64,000 bases of DNA from an uncultured Methanoregula sp. (GCF_963677065.1 NZ_OY781872.1:1793419-1857418), one strand, 5' to 3'; counted from the stretch's first letter, positions 27,239 through 36,813 are shown. Notes: a model not told the origin generated them from the letters alone. Numbers and translations are program-made.

Positions 27239-27427
27239 ACAAAAAACCTCCGGCTGGTGGGGGCCGATACAAAGACAACGATAGGATTGATTTTATACTT
27301 TATGCGGCGGGAACCTGTCTGCCCCGTTATTGAAGAGCGCCCTCAATTCCCCCGGGTGTTTTAGGTGCGGCCGAACTCCCTGCGCAGGAAAAATACAGAT
27401 GTTTCAAGCGTAAAACAACAAAAGAAG

Positions 27428-27501
27428 TGCCCCAGGCCTGATTTGAACAGGCGACAACTAGATCTTCAGTCTAGCGCTCTCCCAAGCTGAGCTACTAGGG
27501 C
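27428..27501 (-). tRNA. tRNA-Phe (GAA)
   Basis: 74 nt. The acceptor stem pairs GCCCTAG with CTGGGGC (one G-T pair) and the discriminator is A. The anticodon stem CTAGA/TCTAG encloses the loop CTGAAGA, giving anticodon GAA. The T stem is GCCTG/CAGGC with loop TTCAAAT. The D arm contains AGCTTGGGAGAGCG. No intron and no encoded CCA. Confidence 0.95.
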
Positions 27502-27526
27502 AGGACTATAGTGTTGTCACTTTTGA

Positions 27527-27536
27527 CTAATAAATG
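27527..27536 (-). promoter_or_regulatory. TATA-like box of the tRNA-Phe gene
   Basis: On the minus strand CATTTATTAG lies 26-35 bases upstream of the first tRNA base, the expected distance for an archaeal TATA box. The opposite strand has its own TTTTTATAC element near 27572, about 25 bases before the 27603 start codon, suggesting that gene has a short or absent leader. Confidence 0.5.
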
Positions 27537-27602
27537 ATCTGTTCCGGCCTGCCCTTTTTGCTCCCGCTCTTTTTTTATACGCGGGAATGACAGTATTAAC
27601 CA

Positions 27603-28568
27603 ATGGCGCTCCCGAACGAAGGTGCCGGGGAATCCGGACTTGCTCAGGCGGTAAAAAGCCGCACGGCGCACGTGGTTCACTTGACCCACAATGATCTCGA
27701 TGCCGTGGGAGCGGACGCAATCCACCGGATGAAGTTCGGGAACGACGGGGTGTTCACTATCTGGAGTTCCGTTGGGAAATTCTCCGAACTCTTCAGCCTT
27801 GTTGCAGCCTGCGAAGGCAAAGGCGATCTCCTCTCCATCTCCGATCTCGGGTATCACCGCGACACGGAAACTACCGCAAGGAAAGCAAAAAAGAACGGCT
27901 GGATCATCGAGTGGCGGGATCATCACCGCTGGCGGGACGAGGAAGTGCAGAAGATCGAGAGCGAAGTCTCCCTGCTCCATATCGATACTTCCGTGTGCGC
28001 AACCGGGATCGTTGCCCGGGATCTTGCACCGGAGAACCCGGTGGCGGGCGAAGTTGCCCGGGTTGTCTGCGATTACGATCTCTGGAAGCATGCCGACCCG
28101 CGCTCTGCTGTGCTCGGGCAGGTGCTCCAGCGCAAGAAGAACCGCGACCATGTCCGCGACTGCCTCTTGCGGGGAGAATTCAGCGACGAACAGATCGACC
28201 GGGAATACCGGGAGATCAAAGCCGAGATGGAGGAGATGATGCAGCGGAGCCTGAAGCACGCCACCTTCCTTGGCACCAAATATCGGATCGCGTTTGCCCC
28301 GCTCTACGGGTACCCGAGCGAGACCGCCCATTTCATTCGGGACGAGAAGAAGACGGATATCGAAGTGATCATAGGAAAAGACGGGAAGTTCTCGGTGCGC
28401 TCCGTGCCGCAGATCAGCCACATCATAGCCCGCGAGTTCGGCGGGGGCGGCCACCCGAACGCGGCCGGGGGATCGTTCCGTTTTACGGTCATCGAGCGGT
28501 TCACCTGGTGGCTCTTCAAGAAGAGCCGGCATTTCGATGAGTTCGTCCAGGTTGCCGAGAAGAACTGA
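27603..28568 (+). CDS. DHH/DHHA1 family phosphoesterase
   Basis: 321 residues. The N-terminal DHH domain has HNDLDAVGADAI (metal-binding His and two Asp), SDLGYH (third motif) and DHHRW (the DHH-like motif). The C-terminal DHHA1 domain ends with the glycine-rich GGGGHPNAAGG. Family members degrade oligoribonucleotides, pAp or cyclic dinucleotides; the exact substrate cannot be read from sequence. Separate from neighbours, divergent to tRNA-Phe. Confidence 0.88.
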   Translation: MALPNEGAGESGLAQAVKSRTAHVVHLTHNDLDAVGADAIHRMKFGNDGVFTIWSSVGKFSELFSLVAACEGKGDLLSISDLGYHRDTETTARKAKKNGWIIEWRDHHRWRDEEVQKIESEVSLLHIDTSVCATGIVARDLAPENPVAGEVARVVCDYDLWKHADPRSAVLGQVLQRKKNRDHVRDCLLRGEFSDEQIDREYREIKAEMEEMMQRSLKHATFLGTKYRIAFAPLYGYPSETAHFIRDEKKTDIEVIIGKDGKFSVRSVPQISHIIAREFGGGGHPNAAGGSFRFTVIERFTWWLFKKSRHFDEFVQVAEKN

Positions 28569-28664
28569 TCCCTGCGGTTTTTTTACCGGTCTCTTTTTAC
28601 CTATCTCTTTCTATGAAACACGAAGCATATAATCTTGGACTTGTAATCTAGATACCGATACACT

Positions 28665-29165
28665 ATGAAACGGGTTTATCTTATCATCGGATGCCTGTGC
28701 CTTCTGGCGTTTTCTGTCATGCCCGCCCAGGCATTCACCGCAAAGACGCTGAACGTTGCGCTCGCCCCGAATGGCGATGCGCAGATCACCATGCAGTACG
28801 ATCTCAATTTCCTCGAGCAGAGCGCGGTCTTCTTCCGGATGGCCGACCCTGCAACCGAGCTCAAGAAAGCCTTTGACAGCAACACCAACCGGCAGGTCAC
28901 CGTCAACAGCGTGACGAGTTCATCGGCCGATTTCATTGTTCCCTCCTATGCCCAGGTTATTCAGGGCAATGGTACAACAACCATGACCTCCCCGGAGATC
29001 TCGTTTGCAAGGGCACAGGAAGTTCTGAAAAAGTACTGGTTTGCCCCGCTCATATCGGCTAACTTCGCCCCGCAGGTGACAACCATCACCTTCCCGGACG
29101 GGTACCAGGAGACGTTTGCCAACTCCCTCACCATGCCCTCCATCACCCACACGATGAACGTGTAA
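28665..29165 (+). CDS. Secreted or membrane-attached protein, paralogue of 30763-31266
   Basis: 166 residues with a signal peptide (MKRVYLIIGCLCLLAFSVMP then AQAF). The mature part has NGDAQITMQYDLNFLEQSAV, FFRMADPATELKKAF, and a C-terminal TTITFPDGYQETF. It matches the 30763 product across the whole length, so the pair arose by duplication. No catalytic residues are evident and no named family is recalled. Probably an extracytoplasmic structural or binding protein. Confidence 0.8.
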   Translation: MKRVYLIIGCLCLLAFSVMPAQAFTAKTLNVALAPNGDAQITMQYDLNFLEQSAVFFRMADPATELKKAFDSNTNRQVTVNSVTSSSADFIVPSYAQVIQGNGTTTMTSPEISFARAQEVLKKYWFAPLISANFAPQVTTITFPDGYQETFANSLTMPSITHTMNV

Positions 29166-29309
29166 CGGGCAGGATAATTCTTTTTTACCTGCATCAGAAA
29201 CCCGGATCGTGCCGCGGGCAGGGCCGGTTTTGTCCCGGGATCTTCGAATTTCATATACTACTTATACAACCCCGATCCACATTTCCGTTAACAACGGAAA
29301 CGTGATGCC

Positions 29310-30569
29310 ATGTACATGTCCGATAAGCGTATCATTCTCCTCTCGCTTGCTCTTGCAGGTCTTTTAGTATTTCCTGTGTCCGCCGTCCTTCCCGGTGGCG
29401 GGACCGCCCTTGTCTTCCAGTGCGATTCGTTATCCTCCACGGCCTGCACGGCCAACGGGGCGCAGGTCTCGGTTGATGGTTCCGTGAAGGGAACGATCGC
29501 GGACGGTATCCTTGAAATTCCCTATGAATCCGGGTATTCTTCGTACGTGATCACAAAAGCCGGCTATTATGACAAATCCGGCACGATTCCGGAACCGGCC
29601 CCCGGCTCGACTTCAGACATTACCGTAACCGTCTCTCTTACCGAGAAACCCACGGGGACCGGCAAGGGATGGCTCAAGGTCCATGCCAATGTTGCAGACG
29701 CCTCAGTTGCTTTCAACGGCAACTCTCAGGGAACGATGAGCGGCACAACCGAGAAATCCTTTGAAGTCACCCTCACGGGAACCCCGTACACAACGTTTTC
29801 CGTCAGCAGGAACGGGTACGTGACCTACGAAGGCGCGATCGCCCGGATGCCTTCCGATGGAGAGACCGTCGACCTGTACGCCACCCTCAACCCGGTGACG
29901 ACAGCAGCCACCACCGTCCCGACAACGTCATCCGCCCCAATCGGCGGGGATGTGGGCTGGATTGCCGTGCACGAGAGCGTTGATGGTGCCTCCGTCTATT
30001 TCGACTCCACGTACAAAGGCGCAATCTCCGGGGGAATTCTTACGGTCCCGGTCTACACCACGGGCACACCCTTTACCACTTACCGGATAGAGAAGAGCGG
30101 GTATGTGACCGTTTCCGGGTCCCTGCCGGCTGCCCCGGCCAAGGGACAGACCGTTGGGGTCTGGGCAGCAACGCTTGTTCCCGTATCGGGTCCGACCGTT
30201 GTACCCACAACCGTTGTGGCCCCGGACGGGAGCGGACAGGGCTTCATCGTTATCCACTGCAGTGTTGAAGGGGCAAAAGTCCTGCTGGGCGGGAACTCCG
30301 TTGGTTTCACCCACAACGGTGTCCTGAAGATCCCGGTCTCCGTTACCGGCACACCGTTCTCCGAGTTTACCGTAAGCAAGGACGGGTACGCAACGACAAC
30401 CGGGACGATTCCCCGGCAGCCCGCCGTCGGTGAAACGGTCGATGTCTATGTAACGATGAATCCCGAAGCACCGACCCCGGCCCCCACAACCCGGTCGCCC
30501 GTCTCCCTGCCGGTGATTGTTGCCGGTATTTTTGGCGCAGCGCTCATCGTTGCCTGCCGCAGGAACTGA
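29310..30569 (+). CDS. Secreted PEGA-domain protein with C-terminal membrane anchor
   Basis: 419 residues (a start at 29316 is also possible). Signal peptide to about residue 25. Four PEGA-like repeats of 75-90 residues follow, each with a pattern such as GWLKVHANVADASVAFNGNS, a FxVxxxGY turn and a short Pro-rich end. Thr/Pro linkers separate them. The C-terminus has TRSPVSLPVIVAGIFGAALI and ends CRRN, a single anchor helix with a positive stop. This is the plan of methanogen surface proteins exposed outside the membrane. PEGA domains are thought to bind or space surface structures; ligand unknown. Confidence 0.87.
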   Translation: MYMSDKRIILLSLALAGLLVFPVSAVLPGGGTALVFQCDSLSSTACTANGAQVSVDGSVKGTIADGILEIPYESGYSSYVITKAGYYDKSGTIPEPAPGSTSDITVTVSLTEKPTGTGKGWLKVHANVADASVAFNGNSQGTMSGTTEKSFEVTLTGTPYTTFSVSRNGYVTYEGAIARMPSDGETVDLYATLNPVTTAATTVPTTSSAPIGGDVGWIAVHESVDGASVYFDSTYKGAISGGILTVPVYTTGTPFTTYRIEKSGYVTVSGSLPAAPAKGQTVGVWAATLVPVSGPTVVPTTVVAPDGSGQGFIVIHCSVEGAKVLLGGNSVGFTHNGVLKIPVSVTGTPFSEFTVSKDGYATTTGTIPRQPAVGETVDVYVTMNPEAPTPAPTTRSPVSLPVIVAGIFGAALIVACRRN

Positions 30570-30762
30570 TTGCAGGGAAACCCGCTCTTTTTCTTATGAT
30601 TTGATCTAATGGTCCGGGCCACGTTTCCGCCGGACCGGATAACTGTACGGCAGCGAACGACCAAAATTTCCCGCACAAGAACCGTTCCCCGGTGTTTTCC
30701 GGATTATGTTAACTTCGGCCATCCAACCAATTTTTAACCCGGGGTCATCAACACCGATCTCC

Positions 30763-31266
30763 ATGAAGAGAATCTATCTCGCGGTGATCGGGCTTCTTCT
30801 CATGGCATGCGCCGTGATGCCCGCATCGGCGTTCACCATGAAATCCCTTACCATGACCCTTGCAGAAAACGGCGATGCCCGGGTGGAGATGACGTACGAT
30901 CTCTCGCTTGTCGAGCAGACCGCGGTCTTCTTCCGTATAGCCGATCCGGCAGCCCAGCTGAAGTCTGCGTTCGATGCCGGGGGGTTCCAGCAGGTGACCG
31001 TCCAGGATGCCTCCAGTTCCTCGGCCCACATGACCATCCCGTTCCTTGCCACGATCACCCAGACCGGAGGGAAGAACCCGTCCCTGACCACGCCCTCGCT
31101 CTCGTTCGAACATGCCCAGGCCGTGCTCAACTCCTACTGGTTCGCCCCGCTGGTGTCGCCGGATTTCTCCCCGGGGGTAACGACCATCGCGTTCCCCGAC
31201 GGCTACAAGGCCATCTACTACGACCAGATCACCATCCCGTCCGTGACCCACCAGTTGTCGAAATAA
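30763..31266 (+). CDS. Secreted or membrane-attached protein, paralogue of 28665-29165
   Basis: 167 residues from the ATG at 30763; the frame extends to 30706 but the signal peptide (MKRIYLAVIGLLLMACAVMP, ASAF) starts here. The mature sequence repeats all landmarks of the 28665 protein: NGDARVEMTYDLSLVEQTAV, FFRIADPAAQLKSAF, SYWFAPLVSPDF, TTIAFPDGYKAIY. The two genes flank the PEGA-protein gene in the same direction, so the three may be functionally linked at the cell surface. Function unknown. Confidence 0.8.
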   Translation: MKRIYLAVIGLLLMACAVMPASAFTMKSLTMTLAENGDARVEMTYDLSLVEQTAVFFRIADPAAQLKSAFDAGGFQQVTVQDASSSSAHMTIPFLATITQTGGKNPSLTTPSLSFEHAQAVLNSYWFAPLVSPDFSPGVTTIAFPDGYKAIYYDQITIPSVTHQLSK

Positions 31267-31310
31267 CGGATAATTTTCTTTTTCACTGTCGAAATTCTCT
31301 ATTTACTATG

Positions 31311-31330
31311 ATGGGGGCTGTTGCCCCCAT
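31311..31330. terminator. Hairpin after the 30763 gene
   Basis: ATGGGGGC and GCCCCCAT form a perfect 8-base stem with a TGTT loop, 45 bases after the stop codon. It may act as a terminator or RNA stabiliser. The rest of 31267-31558 has another palindrome (next entry) and no gene. Confidence 0.45.
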
Positions 31331-31349
31331 ACCCCCAGTTAAGAGTAAT

Positions 31350-31380
31350 GCCGCCGCCCCGAAGGGCGCCCCGCGGCGGC
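31350..31380. repeat. GC-rich palindromic repeat, copy 1
   Basis: A 31-base element starting GCCGCCGCCCCG and ending CCCCGCGGCGGC, able to fold into a strong hairpin. An identical 31-base copy is at 58218-58248. It is a candidate REP-like dispersed element. Confidence 0.75.
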
Positions 31381-31558
31381 TTTTAATGAGTGGATCCCCC
31401 CGGATTGCATAATTTCCCAAACCTGGTAATATGTCGTCATTCAATATGGGGTGCCCCCGTGACGGGGCGAAGTTCTGGGAACGTCAATAATTTTAAGACC
31501 ATTTTACCAGAGCATCTTTTTTCAATTGGGATCTGTTCCCGCCGGCCGGCCAAAAAAA

Positions 31559-32350
31559 TCAGCGCAAACAGAACGCTGCCGCAACCAGGTCTTTCCAGTA
31601 CTCAGCATTGTCCGTAGTGCAGTATCCCCCGCAGGCAACCTGATCCGGGTCGAGGTGCGCCAATGCCATGTCGATGGATTTGGGATCCGGGTCGATGATG
31701 AAGATCTTCTGGATGGTATATTCATCCGAAAGTTCGAAGAGGCGCTCCAGGCAGTCTTTGCCAACCGCAACCTGCCGCTGGTGCTCGAGCAGGGCTGCAA
31801 GGCTTTTTTTGTCTGCCTCCTGCTGGAAGAAGAAGACATTCTGCCGGGAGAGTGCTATAAGTTCTGCTTTTTCCACAGAATCGCAGAGAAGGACGTGACC
31901 GGCAACCCCGGTGTCCCGCATGGTCCGCATCAGGGTGCGGTACATTCCCGTGAGGGCGTCGCTCCACTCGGCCTCGTCGTCGTAGTATGCATCGGCAATC
32001 CCGAGAATATGGGGTGCGGGAATAGCGCACCAGGCCCCTTTTTTCTGCACCACGATACCGGCTGCATCCTCGATCACGTCGGGAGTATCCAGGTAGAGTT
32101 CGCCAACTGCCCGGCAGCCCTCAATGCCGGCAATACTCTTGCGGATCCGGTCCGCGTAGAATTTCCCGCCGGCACAGGGTGCCTGGATCCCGGCATCTGC
32201 CTGGGGGGCAAGCGAGCGATCGAGCCGGAAGGTTGTGATATCCGCCATACGGCCCCGGTGTTCTTTTATCCATGCTGCCAGTGCGGCTACATCCGGCACT
32301 CCGGGTTCCGCACCGAAGGCCCTCGTTGCCAGATTCAGCCGTTTTACCAT
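31559..32350 (-). CDS. Conserved hypothetical protein
   Basis: 263 residues, soluble, balanced composition, no signal peptide. Visible features: LDTPDVIEDAAGIVVQKKGA, a run with HILGIADAYYDDEAEWSDAL, and a C-terminal IFIIDPDPKSIDMALAHLDP that looks like a Rossmann-type strand-helix. An internal Cys is in GHVLLCDSVEKA. No family is recalled. It is divergent to metG with 39 bases between the two starts, so the promoters overlap. Confidence 0.75.
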   Translation of the reverse strand: MVKRLNLATRAFGAEPGVPDVAALAAWIKEHRGRMADITTFRLDRSLAPQADAGIQAPCAGGKFYADRIRKSIAGIEGCRAVGELYLDTPDVIEDAAGIVVQKKGAWCAIPAPHILGIADAYYDDEAEWSDALTGMYRTLMRTMRDTGVAGHVLLCDSVEKAELIALSRQNVFFFQQEADKKSLAALLEHQRQVAVGKDCLERLFELSDEYTIQKIFIIDPDPKSIDMALAHLDPDQVACGGYCTTDNAEYWKDLVAAAFCLR

Positions 32351-32389
32351 GTAGAGATCTTATTACTCATAAACATCTAAAAAGTACTG

Positions 32390-34378
32390 ATGAATCCACA
32401 GCCGCTGCTCGTCACCTGCGGGCTGCCGTACACAAACGGCCCCTGCCATTTAGGTCATCTGCGAACGTACGTCCCTGCCGACGCTTACGTCCGCTACATG
32501 CGGCGGGCAGGCGAAGAAGTTCTCTTCGTCTGCGGCTCGGACAACCACGGGACCCCGATCGTGGTCTCGGCAGAGGAAGCCGGTATCTCCCCCCGGGCGC
32601 TCTCGGAGCGCTACCACAAGCATTTCGACGAGACGTTCAGACGCATGGGCGTCATGTTCGACCGGTTCGGTATGACCGACGACCCGGCAACCCACCAACG
32701 GGCCCGGGCCATTGTTGCCGAACTCGAGAAGAACGGCTACATCTACAAACAGATCGTCCACCAGGCCTACTGCACGAAGTGCAAACGGTTCCTGCCCGAC
32801 CGGTACGTGGAAGGGATCTGTCCCCACTGCGGCAAGCCCGCCCGGGGCGACGAGTGCGACCAGGGGTGCGGCAAGCACCTTGAGCCGGGCGAGATCAAGG
32901 ACCCGGTCTGCAAGGTCTGCGGCACGAAAGCCGAGTTCCGAAACCAGGAACATTATTTCTTCAAACTGTCAGAGTTCAAGGACTTCCTCCTGCCATACCT
33001 CGAACAGGTCCGGGGCACGACCAATGCAAAGAACTATGCGATCGGCTGGATCAAGGACGAGCTCCACGACTGGTGCATCACCCGGACGCTCGAATGGGGC
33101 GTCAAGTTCCCGGGCCGCGACGACCTCGTGGTCTATGTCTGGGTGGATGCCCCGATCGGCTACATCGCGTTCACCGAGGAGTGGGCCAAAGCGAACAACA
33201 AAGACTGGAAGCGCTACTGGTGCGGCGAGAACCGGGTCACCCATTTCATCGGCGGCGACATCATCTACCACCACTCGATCTTCTGGCCGGCCCTCCTCAA
33301 AGGTGCCGGATACGGCGTTCCCCATGCAATCGTTGCAAGCGGGATGGTCAAAGTCGACGACCACAAGTTCTCCAAGTCCCGGGGCTACGTTGTCTGGACC
33401 AACGACGACTATCTCGACAAAGGCCTCTCCTCCGACTACCTTCGGTATTACCTGCTCGCGTACACGAGCCATACCAAGGAACTGAACTTCTCGTGGAAGG
33501 TCTTCTCCGAGCGGATCAACAACGAGGTGGTCAACATCCTTGGCAACTTCGTGTACCGCACGCTCTTCTTTGCCCAGAAGGAGTTTGCGGGCATCCCGCC
33601 GGGCCCGGTGGATCCCGCGATCATGGACGAGATCGCAAAGACCATAAAAAATGTCGACTCCCTGATGCGGGACTACGAGTTCAAGGGGGCAGTCGACGCG
33701 ATCATGGCGCTCGCCGCGTTCGGCAACACCTACATCCAGACCAATGCTCCCTGGAAACTGATCAAGACCGACCGGGCTGCAGCTGCCCAGGTGATCAAGA
33801 ACAGTGTCCAGATCGTAAAAGCCCTCGCCCTTCTCATCCAGCCGGCCATGCCCGATGCAGCCGAACGGTGCTGGACGATGCTCGGGTTCACGGACCGGGC
33901 GGCGGATCACCCGGTGAGCGATGCCCTGCACCCGGTTCCCGAGATCTGCATCAGTGCACCGGCCCCGCTCTTTGCGAAAATGGAAGACGACCAGGTAAAA
34001 GAGCTCGATGCCCTGCTCCAGAAACGCGTATCCGAGGCGAACAAAAAGATGGAAAAGACACCCGCATTATCAATAGAGGAATTTGCAAAAGTTGAGATGA
34101 AGACCGGCATTGTCCGGGCCGCCGAAGCTATCCCGAAGTCGAGCAAGCTCTTAAAATTACAGGTGGACCTCGGAGGGGAGACCCGCCAGATCGTGAGCGG
34201 GATCGCCCAGTTCTACAAGCCGGACGAGCTCGTGGGCCAGAACGTGGTAGTCCTGACCAACCTTGCCCCGGCCAAGATCTTCGGGGTCGAGAGCAACGGC
34301 ATGATCCTTGCAGCCGGGGATGCGGCCTCACTCTTAACGCCCTTAAAACCGGTGGAGCCGGGAACAAAAATCCGGTAA
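32390..34378 (+). CDS. metG: Methionyl-tRNA synthetase
   Basis: 662 residues, class I synthetase that charges tRNA-Met. HLGH is at residues 20-23, zinc-binding pairs CTKCKRF, CPHCGK and CKVCG at about 125-185, and the second signature KFSKSRG at about 326-332. The C-terminal ~110 residues (FAKVEMKTGIVRAAEAIPKS, ETRQIVSGIAQFY) are an EMAP/Trbp111-type tRNA-binding domain fused to the enzyme. Full length for archaeal MetG. Confidence 0.97.
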   Translation: MNPQPLLVTCGLPYTNGPCHLGHLRTYVPADAYVRYMRRAGEEVLFVCGSDNHGTPIVVSAEEAGISPRALSERYHKHFDETFRRMGVMFDRFGMTDDPATHQRARAIVAELEKNGYIYKQIVHQAYCTKCKRFLPDRYVEGICPHCGKPARGDECDQGCGKHLEPGEIKDPVCKVCGTKAEFRNQEHYFFKLSEFKDFLLPYLEQVRGTTNAKNYAIGWIKDELHDWCITRTLEWGVKFPGRDDLVVYVWVDAPIGYIAFTEEWAKANNKDWKRYWCGENRVTHFIGGDIIYHHSIFWPALLKGAGYGVPHAIVASGMVKVDDHKFSKSRGYVVWTNDDYLDKGLSSDYLRYYLLAYTSHTKELNFSWKVFSERINNEVVNILGNFVYRTLFFAQKEFAGIPPGPVDPAIMDEIAKTIKNVDSLMRDYEFKGAVDAIMALAAFGNTYIQTNAPWKLIKTDRAAAAQVIKNSVQIVKALALLIQPAMPDAAERCWTMLGFTDRAADHPVSDALHPVPEICISAPAPLFAKMEDDQVKELDALLQKRVSEANKKMEKTPALSIEEFAKVEMKTGIVRAAEAIPKSSKLLKLQVDLGGETRQIVSGIAQFYKPDELVGQNVVVLTNLAPAKIFGVESNGMILAAGDAASLLTPLKPVEPGTKIR

Positions 34379-34392
34379 TTTTTTTAAAAAAA

Positions 34393-34989
34393 TCAGGACT
34401 GTTCCGATATTCCTGCCTTTTTGCCTTTTTGAACAACTGCTTCCCGGCAGGCCGTTTCAGCCGAAGAACCGCTCTTCCGCATCTCAATCTTTTCCTGGAT
34501 GTACTGCGAAAAATAGCCTTTGTACCGCTCCTGCAGTTCGGGAATCTTCCAGTCATCTTCGGTTATTGTCTTCCGGCAGAGCGGAGAGTTGCAGGCGCAG
34601 TTCATCGTAAAGACCATATCGCTTCCCACCGATTTCGAAACCGTCATGCCATAATCGAAAGTGATCTCCTCACCGGCCGCGATGTCGCGCATGGCCACAA
34701 GAAAGATCTGGCCCGAGAATCCGCTGTTGGGGTCGCAGCTGTGATTGAAAAAATCCGTATCTTCCGGAACGGTACCGGCGGGCCCCAGGACAAACCGCTC
34801 TTCGATCTGCATGGTATAACTCTGCAGGGCTTCGGGAATCCGGTACATGTCATCGATTGCCATGACCCTGCCACCGAATATTGCCAGCCTCTCCCCTTTT
34901 CTGATATCGGCATTGGTAAATATCCCGCAGCCGTCTTTATCGGAACATCGTTTCTCAAGATGAGGATTCATCCAGCTGTTTATATTCAT
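34393..34989 (-). CDS. SET domain protein, probable lysine methyltransferase
   Basis: 198 residues from MNINSWMNP at 34989. The SET domain starts at KDGCGIFTNADIRKGE and has the SAM and catalytic motifs DFFNHSCDPNSGF and GEEITFDYGMT. A post-SET cluster, CACNSPLCRK, could bind zinc with the upstream Cys. In a Methanosarcina SET protein the target is a chromatin protein; the target here is unknown. A C-terminal Lys/Arg-rich tail follows. Convergent with metG, 14 bases apart. Confidence 0.87.
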   Translation of the reverse strand: MNINSWMNPHLEKRCSDKDGCGIFTNADIRKGERLAIFGGRVMAIDDMYRIPEALQSYTMQIEERFVLGPAGTVPEDTDFFNHSCDPNSGFSGQIFLVAMRDIAAGEEITFDYGMTVSKSVGSDMVFTMNCACNSPLCRKTITEDDWKIPELQERYKGYFSQYIQEKIEMRKSGSSAETACREAVVQKGKKAGISEQS

Positions 34990-35686
34990 GCGATCTCCCT
35001 TGCGGTTGAAAGTGTTGGGGGTCATTCGTTTTCATCATTGCGGGCCGGAAGCCCTTTTTGGATACATTCCGGGATCATTGCCTTTCGATCGTTCTGCCGT
35101 CCCGGTGCGGGAAAGAATCGATCCCCCATGGAATTATCTTAAAAAATGTAAGAAACGCGATCCGGCTTGTTGTGCCGGGACGCAGGTCCCGGCTGATCTT
35201 TCTGGTGAAGAAATGCTCGTTCCTGCTGGTCTGTGATTCAGATATGGGGCTTACGGGCCGCACGGCGGGCGTGTCGCAGGAGGCTTGGTGCGGGACGCCG
35301 TTTTCTGTGCAGCTCTCTTGTATGTGCATGGATGCAGTCTGATGTCATGGGGGAATCTCCGGCCGCGGTCCTGCCCGTGTGCAGGCGGGCAAGTCTGCGG
35401 CCTGTAATTTTTCCTCCATTACCGGGGATCCTGCGGGACAACCTGCCGGGGAAAGCGATCCGGCCAACTGTCCTTTTCTGTGGATCTCCGGGTGGGGAAA
35501 ACGAGTGCATGGGAGGTTTTTTATTTCCACACACTCTGATCAGGAATCTGCTGTTGCCCCACTTATATTGCTAAAATAGTCCGGGTGCGTTGGTTGTACT
35601 TCGCGGTTCAATGAACGAACCGCGATCGCAAATCCGGAATTGCTGCACCTGCCGGAATATCCGATTGAGAAAACATCGGCCGGTCC
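34990..35686. other. Spacer without a supported gene
   Basis: About 700 bases between the SET gene start and the msrA end. Several overlapping frames of 60-113 codons exist on both strands, but none has a recognised domain, a clear ribosome site or natural composition. The part near 34990-35040 must contain the SET promoter. Decayed coding DNA is possible. Confidence 0.4.
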
Positions 35687-36193
35687 TTATTCATCGGCCT
35701 GCCGGCTGGTGCAGTATCCCTGCCCGCATTTTTCATAGAACTGCTGGTGGCAGTCTTCGGCAGGCCAGAATCTTGCTGCCGGCACGATCTCGGTCACCAC
35801 CGGCCTATCCCCGTACGTTCCCGACCGCTGCACGCGATCCCGGGATGCGAGGGCCGCTTCTTTCTGGCCGGGATCATGGTAGTAGATTGCGGACCGGTAC
35901 TGGGGGCCTGAATAATCTCCCTGCTCTTCCTGGTTTGTCGGATCGTGGATCTCCCAGAAGAGATCGAGCAACTGATCGTAGGTGACAACCGCCGGATCGA
36001 AGATGATATCCACGGCTTCCGCATGGCCGGTTCTTCCTGTGCTCACCAGTTCGTAGCTGGGATCCGCAAGCTGGCCTCCGGTATACCCGACCGCTGTTGC
36101 CACGATCCCGTCAAGACTCCTTACTGCAGCTTCAGCGTCCCAGAAACACCCGGCGGCAAACGTGGCTCTCCGGTACCGGTCAGTTTCATCCAT
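35687..36193 (-). CDS. msrA: Peptide methionine-S-sulfoxide reductase MsrA
   Basis: 168 residues from MDETDRYRRA at 36193; the frame continues to 36289 without MsrA homology. The catalytic GCFW is at 15-18 (Cys16). GYTGG, GHAEAVDIIFDP and YRSAIYYH are typical MsrA motifs. Cys residues near the end (EKCGQGYC) are likely resolving Cys. It repairs oxidised methionine using thioredoxin. MsrB is not in the window. Confidence 0.94.
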   Translation of the reverse strand: MDETDRYRRATFAAGCFWDAEAAVRSLDGIVATAVGYTGGQLADPSYELVSTGRTGHAEAVDIIFDPAVVTYDQLLDLFWEIHDPTNQEEQGDYSGPQYRSAIYYHDPGQKEAALASRDRVQRSGTYGDRPVVTEIVPAARFWPAEDCHQQFYEKCGQGYCTSRQADE

Positions 36194-36300
36194 GCGTACT
36201 CTCTTGGGCCCGGCCATTTTTGGGTGTTGCGATCCCGTATGGCTCCTGGAACCCCCTGGGGCAACCGGCATCTTTTTACTCCCGCACATTCCAGGTTCTC

Positions 36301-36813
36301 ATGGCTATGGTGGCGGAGGATTGTAAGGGCGAGCTGACCGACGCAGCCAAGAACTGGCTGGCGATTGACGGCCTCTGGTTCCAGGCAGTCGAGCAGGCCT
36401 ATGGCATGGACCGGGCAGTGGCAATGGACTGCGCGGTCTGGCAGCAGTTTGCAACAATTGAAGCCCGGCGGATAAAGGAACGCCTCAATCTCCCTGAAAA
36501 GGGCGGGCTCGAAGCCCTGGAGATCGCATTTGAGAACCGGCTCTTCACCCGGGTCAATGAGTACGGGATCTCACGCCCGGATCCAAAGACCCTGGTTGTT
36601 ACCACAAAGACCTGCCGGGTCCAGGCTGCGCGGGAACGGAAAGGGATGCCGCTCTTTCCCTGCAGGGCCGTAGGGCTGGTGGAATTTCCGGTCTTTGCCC
36701 GGACTATCGATGCCCGGGTGGTTGCCGAATGCCTGTCATGCCCCCCGGAATCGCTGCCCGGAACCCCGTACTGTTCATGGAAATTCACCCTTGCGGATCC
36801 GGATAAAGAATAA
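36301..36813 (+). CDS. DUF6125-like cytosolic protein
   Basis: 170 residues from the ATG at 36301; the longer frame to 36097 overlaps msrA and is not needed. Landmarks: NWLAIDGLWFQAVEQAYGMD, AVWQQFATIEARRIKERL, and a Cys-rich end (PCRAVGLVEFPV, CLSCPPES, CSWKFTL). This resembles the DUF6125/L-2-amino-thiazoline-4-carboxylic acid hydrolase-like proteins seen in methanogens and anaerobes. No catalytic assignment is safe. It is divergent to msrA. Confidence 0.65.
   Translation: MAMVAEDCKGELTDAAKNWLAIDGLWFQAVEQAYGMDRAVAMDCAVWQQFATIEARRIKERLNLPEKGGLEALEIAFENRLFTRVNEYGISRPDPKTLVVTTKTCRVQAARERKGMPLFPCRAVGLVEFPVFARTIDARVVAECLSCPPESLPGTPYCSWKFTLADPDKE

Noticed and set aside
35030..35680. Several frames of 60-113 codons on both strands
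   Set aside because: They overlap each other, none has a ribosome site or recognisable domain, and their composition looks random.
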